A DNA stretch of 64,000 nucleotides from Dacryopinax spathularia (Eukaryota; Basidiomycota; Dacrymycetes; Dacrymycetales; Dacrymycetaceae): contig JBBPFI010000005.1 of NCBI GenBank assembly GCA_037974965.1, positions 1,922,001 to 1,986,000 of the forward strand, in the 5' to 3' direction. Position 1 is the stretch's first letter; each line of letters opens with the position of its first letter. The notes below the pieces were generated by a model. That model saw only the letters and a list, made by a program, of their open reading frames with translations, was not told the origin of the DNA and searched no databases. This document shows positions 45,466 through 57,507 of this stretch, one piece after another. Both the position numbers and the translations under genes were made by a program.

Positions 45466-45888
45466 TCACTTCCTTACGGCGATGCCGTACTTCTCGCATA
45501 CCCATCGGATGTCCCTAAATGCGCCCTTGCCCTGCTCTTCAACCTTCGTTTTGAATTCCTCGAAGTTGTTCTCTTGTACGTTTGCGATCATCACTCCTCC
45601 GCTTCGCAACAGACTCGCATGGATTTCGATGTTCTCAATGTTCTGATGTAACCAGTAGTACTAGGGGGTACTGGTGAGCATTGTGGAGGACGTTCATATA
45701 AGTGGACGTACGGTGAGCCAACTGACGTCGAACGACCCGACTGCTAATGTAGGGTCAGATGCTCGAAGACAGCTGATCGTCTCATATCCGCTTCCAGGTC
45801 TTGCGCGGTATGAGCGAATAGACTCAAGCGAGACATGGTCACGCACAGTCTCTGAAATAATCCGTCCCAGCAGCACCATAGGGCGCAT
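45466..45888 (-). CDS. Small protein resembling a methyltransferase C-terminal half
   Basis: Two exons in phase 0: 45888-45712 and 45642-45466, giving 117 residues. The first carries SIRSYRARPGSGYETISCLR and SFDVSWLT; the second NIENIEIHASLLRSGGVMIA and a terminal EKYGIAVRK. The order FDV..., LLRSGGVMIANV and a late aromatic-Gly-Ile-Ala-Val resembles strands 4 to 7 of class I SAM-dependent methyltransferases. The glycine-rich SAM-binding motif that should precede them is absent. Either the gene is a fragment, an upstream exon was missed, or the resemblance is misleading. It starts 94 bases after the kinase stop on the same strand. Confidence 0.5.
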
Positions 45889-45981
45889 ACATCTGTCTCA
45901 GGCCACCATTCCGCGCACGGAGTTGCCCTATAAACAGATCATGAAGTGAGTGTCATACTCGTTGATATATGTGTGCAAGTC

Positions 45982-48341
45982 TCACCAGAATGGCACAATC
46001 ATCGGATATATCAACCGTCCTGGGATCTTGCCTAGAATCTCTGACACGATCTCGACGATTCCCCACGGTTTCCAAGCCCATGGCATCCCGAGCTGACTTC
46101 GACTAGGGCGTGCATGTCAGCCTTGCAAGTCCGATATATGCGTCGAGACTCACTATTCTCCACGCCAGAAGTCTTCGTCCGTCTTCTTGTTCAATCCTTT
46201 GTTCATCTGCCCTTCGTAGTAGCGCTCTTGTAAGGATACCTGCATGCGAATCCTCTTGACGACTGGGAAAGCTCGTGAGCGGTGCTCCAGCTGTGGAGTG
46301 GAGAGCTCACGCTCTGATTGTCGCATCCGCTCAACGTCACCCGCCCCATCTTCCTGGATCACGGGAGCTGTAGAGAGCGGAATATATCTGACTGTGAATT
46401 TGTGTCAACAACGACTGCGTTCAACTCAGCTGATGACGTTTACCCGGCTGCTTTGGATGTCGTTCAGGAATAACTGGCTTCACGTCCGCCCTAGCCAAGT
46501 ACGGCAAGAACGCCGTCGTCTCCGCCTCCGTCCGTGGATCCACCGGCTCCTCACCGTACATTGCAGCGAATATATCTGATGCCAATCAGTAATTATAAAC
46601 TGATCACCGATTGTAGACTTGCCTGTAACCTCGTTCTCATCTCGAACTTCTTCAGCAGCCGGTGGGACGAAGAATTTGACCATTTGTTCCGTCCTCAGTC
46701 GAACACCGTCGAACGTGGGCCGATATTCGTCTTCTGGCTCAGAGCAGTCCCACAGAAGCCTCCACATCTCGTCCGATAGACCGCGCTTCAGTACCTTCTC
46801 GCTAGTCGGCCTGGTCAGGCGTGTATGTTGCTGGGCGACAAGGACGAAGAAAGTCGCGTCGGGTATGGTGTAGAACGGTACGTCGCCAGTGAAGATCTCG
46901 TATGCCATCATCGCAAAGCTGTAGACATCGGTAGCCTTGATGAGCTTTCCCATCATTTGCTCTGGGGACATGAAGCGTAAGGTGCCGACGCTCTGCCCGC
47001 CTATCGAGCTTGGTGCTCGTGACAAGGCATGTTGTTTGACCTTGGAAAGACCGAAATCGCATACGACCGCCTTTCCAGAATCATCGATCAGGATGTTCAC
47101 CTGCAAGTCGTCAGAACACATACGTCGGCCTCGGCATAGCACTCACGCCTTTGAGATCACCGTGGATGATGTTCATGTGATGAAGGTAGGTCATGCCCAA
47201 CGCAACTTCATGGATGAGTTTGACCCGGTTGAACCCGGGGTTATGCTTCAGGTAAGCTACAGCGTTCCCATTCTCGAGCAGACGCGAAACGATGAAGGGT
47301 GGCACAGACGTGACGGATGCTCCATAGAACGGCAAGACATGGTCGTGCCGCAAGTGTTGCCATATTTGGACTTCTCGCAACAGCGCCTCTTGGGAGGTCT
47401 CCTTGGTCATCACTTTGACCGCGACGGGTAGACCATTCCAAGTCCCTCGTTTGACGCTACCGAATCCACCTTCGCCCAAAGGAGAGTCGTCATCTATCTC
47501 GAGGTCGTACGAGCTGATGACCCAAGGAGGAGGTGCGCCACTGAAGGATCGACCGGAGACGTGTTCCAGCGTCATGAGCGCGTTTCTCAATATTCGACTC
47601 TCGATCGTGGTCGAGACATGTTCCGAGATGTTCTGCCGAGGTGGTCAACCCAAATTTGTAGTACGAGTGGACAGAAACGGACCTTCTGCATTGCCAGCAT
47701 GGCTTCCATCATCTCGCTTTTGTTGATATGAAGCGCTTCGAGCATTGCAGCGTCGTTCCCTTCGAGCTGCTTCATTTTCCGTTGCAGCTCAGACGCGTCG
47801 GCTTGTCTCGCGACTTCATACTCGTTTTGGAAAGATCTCAGAGCAAGCTGGGTGGATATCTGGACGCCAGTGAGGGTCTGTGAGCGCATTCCGCCCGCTT
47901 ACTGACCTGGAAGCACTGCAAGCAGTCGGTGAGTCGGACATGAGCATCAGCCAGCGAGCGCTTGATGTCATCTTGCCGTAGGAGTATCTTGAGAAAGTTC
48001 ATCTTGCTCATTCGCTGCAGCATATCGCGAATATGGCAGTAATGTCTGCGCCTGGGGTTAACGACACCGAGCGACAATGATTTCGCGACGTACTCATCTA
48101 GAGTATAGAAGTTGCGCTTCATACTCTCTTCTTCTCTCACACTGTCGTCCATCTTCGACAGTTCATCGCTGATAGCTCCAAGCACGCGCTCAGCGCGTTC
48201 GACAATGCTCCGACATTGCTCGCGATTGTCGCTAATCTGCGCATAGCAGTCATACATCACCTTTACGATCGCCAGATACGGATGCAGAGAGGAGACAATG
48301 TTGATTGTCGGCTGCAGGATGTTGATAGTGATGCTCGACAT
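45982..48341 (-). CDS. Tyrosine-kinase-like protein kinase with helical N-terminal domain
   Basis: The start MSSITINILQPTINIVSSLH opens an all-helical region (KVMYDCYAQISDNREQCRSI, AERVLGAISDELSK, NFLKILLRQDDIKRSLADAH) of about 150-200 residues. It resembles the four-helix adaptor domain of MLKL-type proteins and of many fungal kinases. A coiled-coil linker follows, then a complete kinase domain: GEGGFGSVKRGTWNGLPVAV with Lys in VAVKVM, HGDLKG..NILIDD, DFGLSK, GTLRFMSPEQM and TDVYSFAMMAYEIFTGDVPF. All catalytic residues are present. After the domain, an unusual intron beginning GCAAGT near 46623 appears to join EVRDENEVT to DIFAAMYGEEPVDPRTE. Two further in-phase exons end in a hydrophobic stretch, ILGKIPGRLIYPMIVPFW, with TGA at 45984-45982. 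Ligand and pathway unknown. The gene is divergent from the SNF2 gene. Confidence 0.8.
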
Positions 48342-48816
48342 GGCGATTCAAATCAAGACAATCGAGTGGGGAGCAGCATGCAGAGAGTGCTGGGCGAGCA
48401 AACCAAATAGTAAGTTACGCAGGGCTTCAGGAGCAGGAAACGCAGCCAAGCAAAAGACAATGAAACACAATCCATTGAAGACGTGGGGCTGACAATCAGG
48501 GGCGACCCTGTCGGGTACACAGTCAGTTCGAAGAAAGATGGTTGCCATGACAGCCAGTTGTGACTATTGCAGATGGCCGGATTTGACTCAGCGGGAACGA
48601 AATTTAGATATCGCCCGATACGGGACCAAAATTCTCGAGCATGGCGGGTCATCCTTCTGAGGAGCTCCTGCCACAATCCTCTGTTCGCAAGTCGCTGCTA
48701 CCTCTACAACGGCTGTCTTAGCTTTGTATGACCGAACTGTAACTTGAGGGCTGCATATACGCCACGGTCTTGTGGGCTGTGGTCTATCGCAGCTGTCTGC
48801 TCAAATACGGGCGAAG

Positions 48817-51800
48817 ATGGCTGAAGCCCGAATCAGCTATGAGCCTCCAGCGGACGCCTTGGCGGCTGGCGTCATCATCCTTAGGCCGGAATTGCTGCCT
48901 TCGACTATATCTCTAGAGCACTGGCAACAGCTCCCGGAGTCACTTCTGGACCTTGTGTCTCTAGAGCTGGAGGAACGGAATGTTCTGGAGACACTATCGG
49001 ATCTCTGTTTCGCCGGCTTCGCTGCGGCATCCGTCCGCGGGCGCAAATTGGAAACACCCACTGGCGCCGTCTCAAGACTGTATCTTAGGCTCTATCTCTT
49101 CGCTATCTCGATTGAGCAGTCGAAGAACCTTATTTCGCAATATCACATGCTTGATATGCGTGAAAAGCCTCGGAAGTTGAGGATTTCGGTTGCTCTACCA
49201 GCCGTTCTCAGCTATGCCACGCGAGATCCGTTATCCTGGCAAGGTCAAGGTTCTGGAAGCTACCGTCCGGGTAGCATGTTCTTTGAACAATACTCTGTGC
49301 GTGCAGCTTTTTTTTCTTCGTGAACTGACGCGCTTATCGCGCATATATCCACAGGACAACCGCTCGCTGTCTGAGATTTTCCAAGATCTGCCTTCTCCTG
49401 CCCTTCCTCCCATACCGACTCGCCTTCCTCTTTCCGATCCCGATCGATTGCTATGCGAAGCGATGACCTGGGCAGCCCCACCCGGGATGAGGACCAAGCT
49501 CTTTCCATATCAGCGACGAACCGTCTGGCGCATGCTCAGCCAGGAGTTCCAACCTGGCACCTGGGCAGATCCGCGATACGTCAGGGTCGATTCAATGGAC
49601 GATGGACGACCATGGTACCTCGATCTATATACCTCCGAGATTCGCACGGAAGAAGACGTCTCATACGATCGCGTCAAAGGTGGCATCCTCTGCGAGGAGA
49701 TGGGAAGCGGCAAGACGGCCATGTGCATCGCTGTCTGCTTAGCGACGAAAGGTCGGGTTGCTGCGCCGCCAAATACTCCTCAAGCCTCTCAACCGCTTAC
49801 GAAAGATTCAATGTCATGGCCCGGCATCGCGGAGCAGCTACCCTACAACAATCTCACTGGTCATCAGGCAGCGCCCGAAGAAGCCATACCCCAGAGATCC
49901 TTTCCATCCCTGCGTCAGATGGCACAATTCGTCGCTTCAACGTCATCTACCTGTCTGGATCGTACTCTTGCACGTATGCGAGCCCTGGACGACCCAAGTC
50001 ATGTGCAGTATTTCCAGCGCGTGATGGAGCATTTCGATACAATCACTGAACAAGCCGAAGCGCAAGACCCTGGATCGACCATTCCTTTCTATCTAGAAAC
50101 GGAGGCGCAGGGATCTCGACGCGCGACGAGGGAGGCTAGCAAGATCCTACGCCCTGCAGCTCGCATCTGGCTTAGTGCCCTCACCCTCATCCTGGTTCCG
50201 AACATGATTCACCAGCAATGGAATGCCGAGATCCTCAAGCATACACAGGACGGCGCTCTCAGGGTCTTGTCTGTGCCTACTCGACCTGTTGCGGACTTGC
50301 CCAGTCCTGACCAATTGATACGGCAGTACGATATCATCCTCATGACGCATGAGCGTGAGTTCCGCCTTATTCGACTTCCAAGATAAGAACATAACATCCT
50401 CTTTAGGCTTTGCACTAGAAAGTATGCCCGTATCAGGACGTCGATCTCCGCTTCTCGATATACGGTTTCAGCGATTGATCATCGACGAAGGCCATGTTGC
50501 CAATGCCGAGAATAACAGGTTGAAAGACCTCGGCCTGCGATTGAACGTCGATTCTCGATGGATTGTCACAGGCACACCGACGCGGAATATCAAAGGCCTG
50601 CGGATGGGAGCCAAGGCTAAGAAGAGTGAAGTTCCTGCTGGCGTGGATGTGGTCAACAGGCGACTTGAGGTTGGTCTCCGTGATTTAGTTATGCACGATC
50701 TCTAATTATGTTCCAGATGCTCCTTGGGGAAGACGCTCCTCCGCAGACAAGCCCATGGAGCCGAAGTCGGGATAGCGAAGACCTGCGCCGGCTCGGCAAC
50801 ATGTTTGAATTCCTGAAAGTGCCTCCGTTCATCGGCCGTGATGCTGAATGGAACTCGGTCGTTGCCCATCCACTTCTAACGTCTGGCGGTCCTCAGTTCG
50901 GCGCTGTGCAACGACTTCTACGGTGTCTCGAAGGCGTTCTGATTCGCCATCGAGCGGAAGACATCGAGCAAGACGTGCCGTTACCTGAACTCAAGGAGGA
51001 GCTTGTCATTCTGGCAATGACTGAGCATTCGGCCTTGACGCACAACGCTTTGCTTGCGCAAATAGCCATCAACGCTGTTGATTCAGAGAGAAAGGATCAG
51101 GTTCGTTCTCCTTAGCCTGGCAACATGCCCCACTCAATCAAGCTCTGTAGGATTATTTGTTCCATCCAAGGAATCGTGCCTCTTTGAGCACCGTTATCCA
51201 CAATCTTTCACAGTAAGCATGCTGCTGGCACGTACGAGTAATTAGCCAACTGATCCTGATTAGATCTCTCTTTTGGCATACCGACAACGAAACGGACCAT
51301 GCTGAACGTGTACGAACTGCCATCAAGTCACTTGATACAGCAAAGAAAAGAGGCGCGTCTGAGGAGGATATCCGGCTGGTTGAAGCTGCAATAGAGCATC
51401 TGTCTGTTCGCACTCCTGGGTTGAGAGGGATTTTACTGAAATGATGCATAGATCTCGTGCCCGAGACGATGATGAATGGCGTACGGTCATGGACCGGATT
51501 TGGCTACCGTTCAAGGTGGAGAACCTGCCTATGCTGATGTACAGCTGGGTCAGATCGGCTTCTCTGGTGCGGAAAGATGGAAGCTGCCTCCTGGAACCGG
51601 AGCGCATATCGCACATGAGGGGCTTCGCCGGCTTACACCAAAAGGATATGGAAGACAATAATCTCGATTCCTTGTCTGCACTGGGTCACGTCTATAATCG
51701 CTTCGACGCCGAACTATCAGCGTATGTTGAGAACCTCAAGCAGTTCCGACAAAATCGGCTCAAGGCCAAGCCGCGCGCAGCATCTCCATCCACGGATGGC

Positions 51801-53610
51801 GAGCCTCAGGAGGCTGTCACTGTCATGGAAGTGCAGACGTCAACCACCATTGCCGGAAGCCCCGCCCGCGCCTCGACGAAAGCAGGAAAAGGTAAGCATG
51901 GGACAAGGAAGGAGCCTCCAGCACCTGTGCTTGTGGATCCGGAGTACGAAGTGTTCCGCAAATCGTATCCTCGAGATATCCACAACGCCGGGTTTTCGTC
52001 TGAAACACCGTTGACGCAAGCCAATATCTGTTCTTCACTGTCGAGCAAAGTGAACTACATCCTGTCTGACGTACGTATTTCCGTTCTGCGTTTTGAAGCT
52101 CTGCTGACGATGGGAGAATAGGTTTTACAATATTCGCCATCGGAAAAGATCATCATCTTCTCGGCGTCGTCCTTGTCGCTGTCCCATCTGACAGAAGCTT
52201 TCGAGTTGTATCGAATCCGCTTTCTTCACTTTCACAATGCGCTCTCAGTCAAGGACCGTGAAAACACCATCAAGACATTTGAGACCTCTGATGTCTACCG
52301 CGTACTCCTCATGGAGCTTAAGCACGGTGCCCGTGGTCTAAACCTCGTTTCTGCCTCGAGGGTATACTTCTGCGAGCCAGTTTGGAGGGCAGACGAAGAA
52401 GCGCAAGCCATCAAGCGCTGTCATCGTATCGGTCAGACGCGACCTGTCACGGTGAAGACGCTTGTGATACGCGGCACAGCAGAGGAAGAAGCGGTCCGGA
52501 TCCGGAATGCACATCCAGACGATCAGACTAAGCAGATGGTGGACGATGTCAATATCAAGCATTTTATCGAGGTACGCATGCGTGTAGATCACTGATACAT
52601 CCAGCTCACCCCGTTCGCAGCGTCCCCGGTTCCTGGAAGGCAAGTCGGTTGACTGGCCAACGTTACAAGCACCGCTTTTGCGAGTCCGGACGGCCGACGA
52701 AGAGATTTCGGAGCCCCTGTCTGCTCTGTCGATGTCGCCCATCAGCTCAAAGAAAGGCAAGAAGCGAGCACGTGTAGAGATAGAGGATGCTTGCTCTGCC
52801 GCCGACGCTACATTAAACAGTCCCGCTCCTCGAAGAAAACAGAAGAAGGCGCGCTTCATTGCAGTATCTTTGCCCTCGCCTTCGCCATCTAGCGACGACA
52901 CTCAGGATACGCCATCCACGCCTATGCCAAGCCGAGGAGCTCGGTTTGCCGACACCGCCCTTCTCAGCCCTCCCCAAACCCCCCTGTCCGCGCTATCGCA
53001 GAGGGCAAAAGCCGCCTTCGCTGCCTTCTCCCGCTCTTCCGATTTCGTCGCACCAGCTACACCGCTCGGGAGCCCGCTCGCGTTCGAATTGGCTGTCAAC
53101 GATTCACACTCTCCATCAACATCCTCAGCGATGGCCAGCACTTCAGCACTTTCGCCCCCGCCGGAAGAGCTCTACACATCGAGCGGGAGCAGGGAGTCCA
53201 CTCCTTTACCCGTTACGCCTCCCGGACCTGTTTTCGCCTTTGCTGGACCATCTTCCTTCGCTGGGCCGCCTTCCTTCGCTGGCCCGTCCTCTGGTACTCT
53301 GACGCCTATCAAGAGCGCCCTCAAACGGCCGCGACACGACGACGATAACGAGCGACCGATTCATAGCGGCAAAAGAGCGAGATTCGGGACGCCGCCTCCT
53401 GTCACGTTCGACGGTGGGGTGGAGATTGATCATCGTGCTGATGATGCTGGAACCAGCAAAGGAAAGAAAACAAGAGTTGAGATTCCGACTGTTGGCGAAT
53501 TATATGCCAAGCTCGGGCTGGACGAAGAAGATCTGATGATCCTTTCTGGCTTGGGGATGGGTCGGAATAAAGGGAAGAAACCAGCTGGAGGGCGAAGAGT
53601 GCGAATCTAA
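48817..53610 (+). CDS. SNF2-family DNA-dependent ATPase
   Basis: SNF2 enzymes use ATP to move along DNA and remodel chromatin or repair structures. The ATG at 48817 opens exon 1 (48817-49296), joined in phase 0 to an exon from 49355; a further intron follows MTHER near 50355. Motifs in order are FPYQRRTVWRMLSQE, GGILCEEMGSGKTAMCIAVC (Walker A), then about 170 residues of insertion, LILVPNMIHQQWNAEI, RLIIDEGHVANAENN (DEGH) and RWIVTGTPTRN. The C-terminal lobe has EKIIIFSASSLSLSHLTEAF, LMELKHGARGLNLVSASRVY and DEEAQAIKRCHRIGQTRPVT. I see no RING finger between the lobes, unlike Rad5/Rad16. The last exon adds about 300 disordered Ser/Pro-rich and basic residues ending in KKPAGGRRVRI. The subfamily is not assigned. 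Confidence 0.88.
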
Positions 53611-54167
53611 ACGAGGAGAAGGATGGATGATCCTGAGATGTGTCTAATTCAAAGTGGAGAAGAGGATGGAGGGAGTTCACACATGCAAGTCCGTGTAGTC
53701 GAGCAGGAGAGAGAAGGTGGGGCCGGCACAGAACAGACATGGACGTGTAGAGGACCGCAGGACGGTCGCCACATAGCACGAAGAGGATCGGGACAGGGGC
53801 TGATAGAGCATCGTCGATACATTGAGCTTTTGGAACCATCTTTCACGGCTCTTTCTTCCACCGTTATCTCATCTGTAGATATACCCCGCAACAGCTGTAT
53901 CATTCGCGTCTTGTCGCATATTGTCGCATATACTCGCATATATATTCGCATATATATTCATCTGCAATCCGTTCGTACTGTTCCCAATAGCAGGCTTTCC
54001 ATAATCGCTGGGAGTTGTCGGCAACTGTGCGCATTCACCTGTCCTCGTCACAAGATGGATTCTGGTGCATCTCATTCCATTATCACCGTGTACTACCGCA
54101 CAAAGCAAACCATCGCGCCCAGCAAAGCGGCCAACAGATTGCCCTCGCAGGCAAGACACCGTCCACT
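53611..54167. other. Convergent intergenic region
   Basis: It lies between the stop codons of the SNF2 (plus) and uS9m (minus) genes. A short alternating tract near 53.92-53.96 kb repeats CGCATATAT-like units. I see no gene. It should hold both 3' ends, but no clear poly(A) signal could be assigned. Confidence 0.4.
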
Positions 54168-55461
54168 CTACCGCTTAACCCAAGTATACGCCCTCCTAGC
54201 CTTCATCAACCCCGGTTTCTTCCTCTCCACCATCCTCGGGTCCCTATGCACAGCGCCGGCCTTACTGAGCGGTCCCTTCATCTGCGGCGCATGGGCCATG
54301 ATCGCCCGTCCAATAGCGACGGCAACCGCCTCAGCCTGGCCAGTCGTGCCACCGCCATGGACAAGAGCGAAGATGTTGAATGCCCCTAACAGGCCTGTGA
54401 CGCGCAGGGGACGGATGACGAGCTCGCGCAGGGTGGGGGAGGTGAAGTAGATGGGGAGGGGGACGCGGTTGATGAGGATTTGGGAGGTTAGGATTGTTGG
54501 TTTTGCGGGGTTTGAGAGGGAGGGGGAGGGGAGGGGGGAGTCTGAGGATTCTGGGGAGGAGTCGGGGGTGGAGGGTTGGGATTCTTGCACGGAGGCTGTG
54601 GAGCTCGGGGCTGTCCCTTCTGCAAGCGCTAGTTAGCGACCACGCACGACAGAGAAAAAAGAGGAGAGAGACAGAGATAAGCAGAAAAGGGAGAAGAAGG
54701 GGCAGGGACTTACCAGCAGGGACGAACGGCCTCGCCGTGGGCAACGTCGGATCAGTAGCGATCATCCACACCCTCGCGGTGCTCGTCTTCCTCGCCCCAT
54801 GCGCATAACTCCGTCCAAACTCGTCCAGCTCCTTATACCTCTTCGTGCGCACCTTCCCGACCCCATCCACGTTATCGCTGAACTGCGAGATCTCAGCCTC
54901 GATCCGCCCGTGCAGCTGGGTGAGCCCCGCGTAGCCCGCGACGGAGCGGTACCGGCCGAGCTCGTCAAGCATGGGGATGAGCCTCTTGTAGAACCGGACT
55001 CTGAGTCTCTGCTTGAAGACGTCCCAGAGCTCGTCGGGCTTCTTCCATTTCGGCCGGGTGGCCTGGATGACTTTGGCGATGTCCCTCGGAGGAGGGAGGA
55101 GACAGGCGTCGGTAAGCCGATACTTTGCCACCCGGGCAAGCTCCTCAAGCTCTTGCAGCTTGGTGTAGTAGTCCACTTTTGCAGAGTAGAAATGGGGCGT
55201 GCTGGGCACATAGGGCTTAACGAGCGGCGTCTGCACCTGCGGTCCGTATTCGGCGACGGTCTCTGGGCGGCTGCCGTCCTCCCCCTCCGCCGCCGCCTGT
55301 GGGGCGTCGGAGGCGGAGGTGCGAGGGCCGGCGGAAGTGGGAGGTGGATCGATGCCCCGTTCGAGCGCGGCGGGGGGGACGAAAGAGGAGACGTGTCGGG
55401 TCAGGAGAGGTCGGCGGGGGAGGAGCGCGCTCGTTGATCCGAGCAGATGGCGGGTGGCCAT
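54168..55461 (-). CDS. MRPS9: Mitochondrial small-subunit ribosomal protein uS9m
   Basis: Two exons in phase, 55461-54714 and 54628-54168, give 402 residues. The Arg-rich start MATRHLLGSTSALLPRRPLL looks like a mitochondrial import leader. A fungal N-terminal domain follows (FYSAKVDYYTKLQELEELAR, RYRSVAGYAGLTQLHGRIEA). The S9 domain starts at ARKTSTARVWM and continues after the intron with ILINRVPLPIYF, FALVHGGGTTGQAEAVAVAI and the family signature HRDPRMVERKKPGLMKARRA, ending YTWVKR. uS9 sits in the head of the small ribosomal subunit, its tail reaching the P-site tRNA. The length matches extended fungal mitochondrial S9 proteins. A Ser/Pro-rich insertion at the start of exon 2 is unusual. 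Confidence 0.92.
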
Positions 55462-55803
55462 CGCGCCGAAGTGTAGAGGAGGGGAGAGGAGGTCGAGGCG
55501 TTGAGCAGCCTCGAATTGGGCCGCGTTGGAATGAGAGAAGTGAACAGCGACAGCCAAAAAGGGAAATCGTGAAACGGAACCAAATAGCTGCCTGCTACCC
55601 AATTAGGAAGGCACGGAGAAGCGCGATGGTTTCGGGCATTTCCGAGCAGAAGAGCTGCTTCTTTGTGGCGACCAGTAACGTATTGCAGATATTTGCGGAA
55701 AGTGAGGGTTTGTGGATACCAGCTAGTACACGATAGCGAAATATCATCAGTATTTGTTCACTCGTTCTGGTCTATAAGATAGTCTTCTCTAGTCGTACGG
55801 GTG

Positions 55804-56758
55804 TTACTCCGGTATCAGATCCCCGCCAGAAGACCCAACCCCGAGCGTCCCAGCCGTCAACCTAGCCAGCTCGCTATCCACATCACCCGGTACAGTAGCC
55901 TCAGCAGCAGAAAGGGCAGCAGCAGCGCTCGGCCGTGCAGGCTCAGCTGGTGTAGCCGGTGTCGCGCTCCCCGACTTCCCTTTCTTCTTCCCCTTCCCCT
56001 TCCCTTCCGCACTCGCTCCCTCACCAGGTCCGTCCAACCCACCTGTAGCAACAGGACCCGCCGATCTGCCCCTCTCGCTCTCAAGAATAACAGTAACCGG
56101 TCCCTCATTAACGCTCTCCACCTTCATCATAGCTCCAAAGACACCATCCTTCACCCTCTCCCCTCCTTCGTCCGAGTACTCAGCTCGGAGCCGGGAGAGG
56201 AAAGAGCCGTAGAAAGACTGGGCGGCAGAAGGAGGAAGGGCGGCGTGGAAGGAAGGCTTGGACTTGGATGTGGAGGCGAGGAGTGTGAACTGCGATACTA
56301 AACTATTCGTCAGCCCCTCCTCACATAGCCAATACCCAGCAGCTAGCTGCCAGGGCCGCGCGGGGAAGTGCGAAGCGAGCAGGGACGCCGACGCAAAAAG
56401 GAGGGGAGATGGGACGTACCGCATAGGACTTCCCCCTGAATATCCCTCACGCTCCTCTTCCATTCCCCTCCCCTTCCTTCCTCCCCCTTTCCATTCTCTC
56501 TTTCATCCCCCTCCGGGAACAGCTTGAGCGAGAGGATCTTCCTAACGATATAGTCCGTGTCCGAGGGGGTGTCGTCTACCCTGATCGAGCAGTCATTAGC
56601 TTGTTGGAAGGGAATGGAAGGGGGGAGAGGGGGGAAAGAGGGGAGGACACACCATTAGCGATCCCGACTAGCACTAATAGGCCCCTGCCGATGCAGGATA
56701 CGACCTGGGAGTCGACGGTGACTGAGGCGGAGGAGACGCGCTGTATGACCGCTCTCAT
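55804..56758 (-). CDS. DTD1: D-aminoacyl-tRNA deacylase (DTD)
   Basis: Three exons in phase, 56758-56653, 56575-56420 and 56297-55804, give 251 residues. DTD removes D-amino acids (and glycine from tRNA-Ala) from mischarged tRNAs, protecting translation. The start [20 protein letters not shown] and [13 protein letters not shown] are typical. They are followed by [20 protein letters not shown], a charged insert, [16 protein letters not shown] (active-site SQxxL region, split by the second intron) and NEGPVTVIL (NxGP motif). The core is about 150-160 residues as expected. The remaining 90 or so residues form a low-complexity tail with a Lys/Gly run ([12 protein letters not shown]) and Ala/Pro-rich sequence not usual in the family. 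Confidence 0.92.
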
Positions 56759-57507
56759 CCTTCTCTCCCTCTTCCACTATTTCTCTCCACTTCCCCTTAG
56801 AGTACAGACGAGAACAATGAAGGAGTAGGGAACGCAGTCGTCGAGAGTCGGTCGTGTTGATTTCGAGATGTATGCTCGCACTGAGAGGGAGGGAGGAGAG
56901 CGGCCGAAATCAAAGTGGGTGGCTGTGCCTCCAGAAGTAGCCGGAAAGCCGCGGACCTTGGCTTATGATGGTGGAAGCGCTCGCTGGACGTCAGCTCGGC
57001 GCCGAACCTCTGTGGTTTGGTGGTGATTGCTGACGCTCGAACCCGTCCTACGCCCATCCCGCGCCTCATCTGCAAGAACTGGACACTGGTTGCGCGGGTC
57101 GGTCTGCTTGAGCTTGGGATACAGTATCTGCTCGCTGCTGGCGGCTTGATTTGAGGCCCTTGGACGTGGAGGGTTGCTCTTTGGGTCGACTGACGCGATA
57201 CGGATTGCCGTCGGACGCGCTGCTGTGTTAGCTTTGGATTTGGGATTAACATCTCATCAATATCTCCGACTTCGATTTCCGCCCTGCTTTGCGGAGAGCA
57301 TATACATTGCGGACGAGAGTGATGCCTCTTCGAACAACCCAAAGCAAAAGCCGATAGACCGAGCAGCGTCATCCCCAACCCGGAAGCCTACTCCATCTAT
57401 TGATACCTATCCACTTTGCTGCACCACGATCTCCGCCGCCGTCACGCCGTCTCGCCGACCTGCCAAGACTATCCAAGCTGGAACTCGACTGGACCGCGCT
57501 GCCGTGG
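56759..57507. promoter_or_regulatory. Divergent intergenic region
   Basis: About 750 bp between the DTD start (minus) and the first in-frame ATG of the RING membrane gene (plus). The last part (from about 57.36 kb) is open in frame with the RING gene and contains LELDWTALPW, so an upstream exon or earlier start for that gene is possible. No motif could be assigned as a promoter. Confidence 0.35.

Noticed and set aside
45466-48341. A kinase-methyltransferase fusion protein.
   Set aside because: The kinase frame ends in TGG TGA at 45982-45987, and no acceptor downstream joins it to the methyltransferase-like frame without creating a stop.
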